Source of the DNA: Rhipicephalus microplus
Lineage: Eukaryota; Arthropoda; Arachnida; Ixodida; Ixodidae
DNA: 64,000 bases
Assembly (NCBI RefSeq): GCF_043290135.1
Contig: NC_134709.1
Coordinates: 63,009,056-63,073,055, forward strand
Direction: 5' to 3'
Part shown: in pieces, positions 63,952 to 64,000 of the stretch
Layout: every line of letters starts with the position of its first letter
Numbering within the stretch: position 1 is the stretch's first letter
The notes under the pieces: model-generated
What the model saw: only the letters and a program-made list of their open reading frames with translations
Told to the model about the DNA's origin: nothing
Database searches by the model: none
Program-made: the position numbers and the translations under genes

Positions 63952-64000
63952 AATGATTGATTGATATGTGGGGTTTAACGTCCCAAAACCACCATATGAT
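63952..64000 (-). mobile_element. Ruka-type SINE, cut by window end
   Basis: tgattgattgatatgtgggg followed by tttaacgtcccaaaaccacc is the reversed SINE tail. The head lies beyond 64000. Confidence 0.9.

Overview
The window looks like a hard-tick (Ixodidae, probably metastriate) nuclear genome segment. It has long introns with conserved GT-AG splice sites, many copies of the tRNA-derived tick SINE of the Ruka type, pogo/Tigger DNA transposons, RTE and I/R1-type LINEs, Ty3/gypsy and Penelope-like relics, and dense microsatellites. There are no bacterial operons and no CRISPR array.

Two host genes are supported, and they converge. (1) The 3' part of a RanBP3 (Ran-binding protein 3) gene lies on the plus strand. 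Seven coding exons (689-761, 1485-1643, 1984-2116, 16040-16161, 18934-19048, 25205-25341, 28122-28424) join in a consistent frame (1,042 nt, stop at 28422-28424). They cover an FVFG-type repeat, a low-complexity linker, the whole Ran-binding domain and a Ser/Glu-rich tail. A 3'UTR of up to about 3.3 kb may follow. Upstream exons lie outside the window. (2) An activin/inhibin-beta-like TGF-beta ligand gene lies on the minus strand, with two coding exons (62144-62597 and 41586-42424) separated by a 19.7 kb intron. It predicts a 430-residue precursor with an RSRR processing site and a 116-residue, nine-cysteine mature chain. A TATAAAAG box lies about 0.8 kb upstream of the ATG.

Layout: 1-28.4 kb is RanBP3, with introns packed with transposons. 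Intron 3 holds a Mutator-like (MULE) element with an uninterrupted 680-residue transposase, inserted in a second inverted-repeat element. Next to it is a large Tigger (about 7314-15268) carrying several other elements inside it. Introns 4-6 hold further Tigger elements, MITEs, a THAP/P-like transposase relic and a duplicated segment whose second copy preserves the empty site of a Tigger insertion. 28.4-31.7 kb is the RanBP3 3'UTR. 31.7-41.6 kb is intergenic or activin 3'UTR, with LINE, Ty3/gypsy and Penelope relics, a 3-copy ~175-bp tandem array and an 81-bp duplication. 41.6-63.4 kb is the activin gene, whose intron holds at least nine SINE copies, LINE remnants, fold-back elements, and long ATT, AT, GACA/GATA and AAAT repeats. 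63.4-64 kb is upstream flank ending in another SINE.

In vertebrates RanBP3 is a CRM1 cofactor that helps export Smad2/3, the effectors of activin signalling. The two genes could therefore act in one pathway, but nothing in the sequence shows that their proximity is functional.
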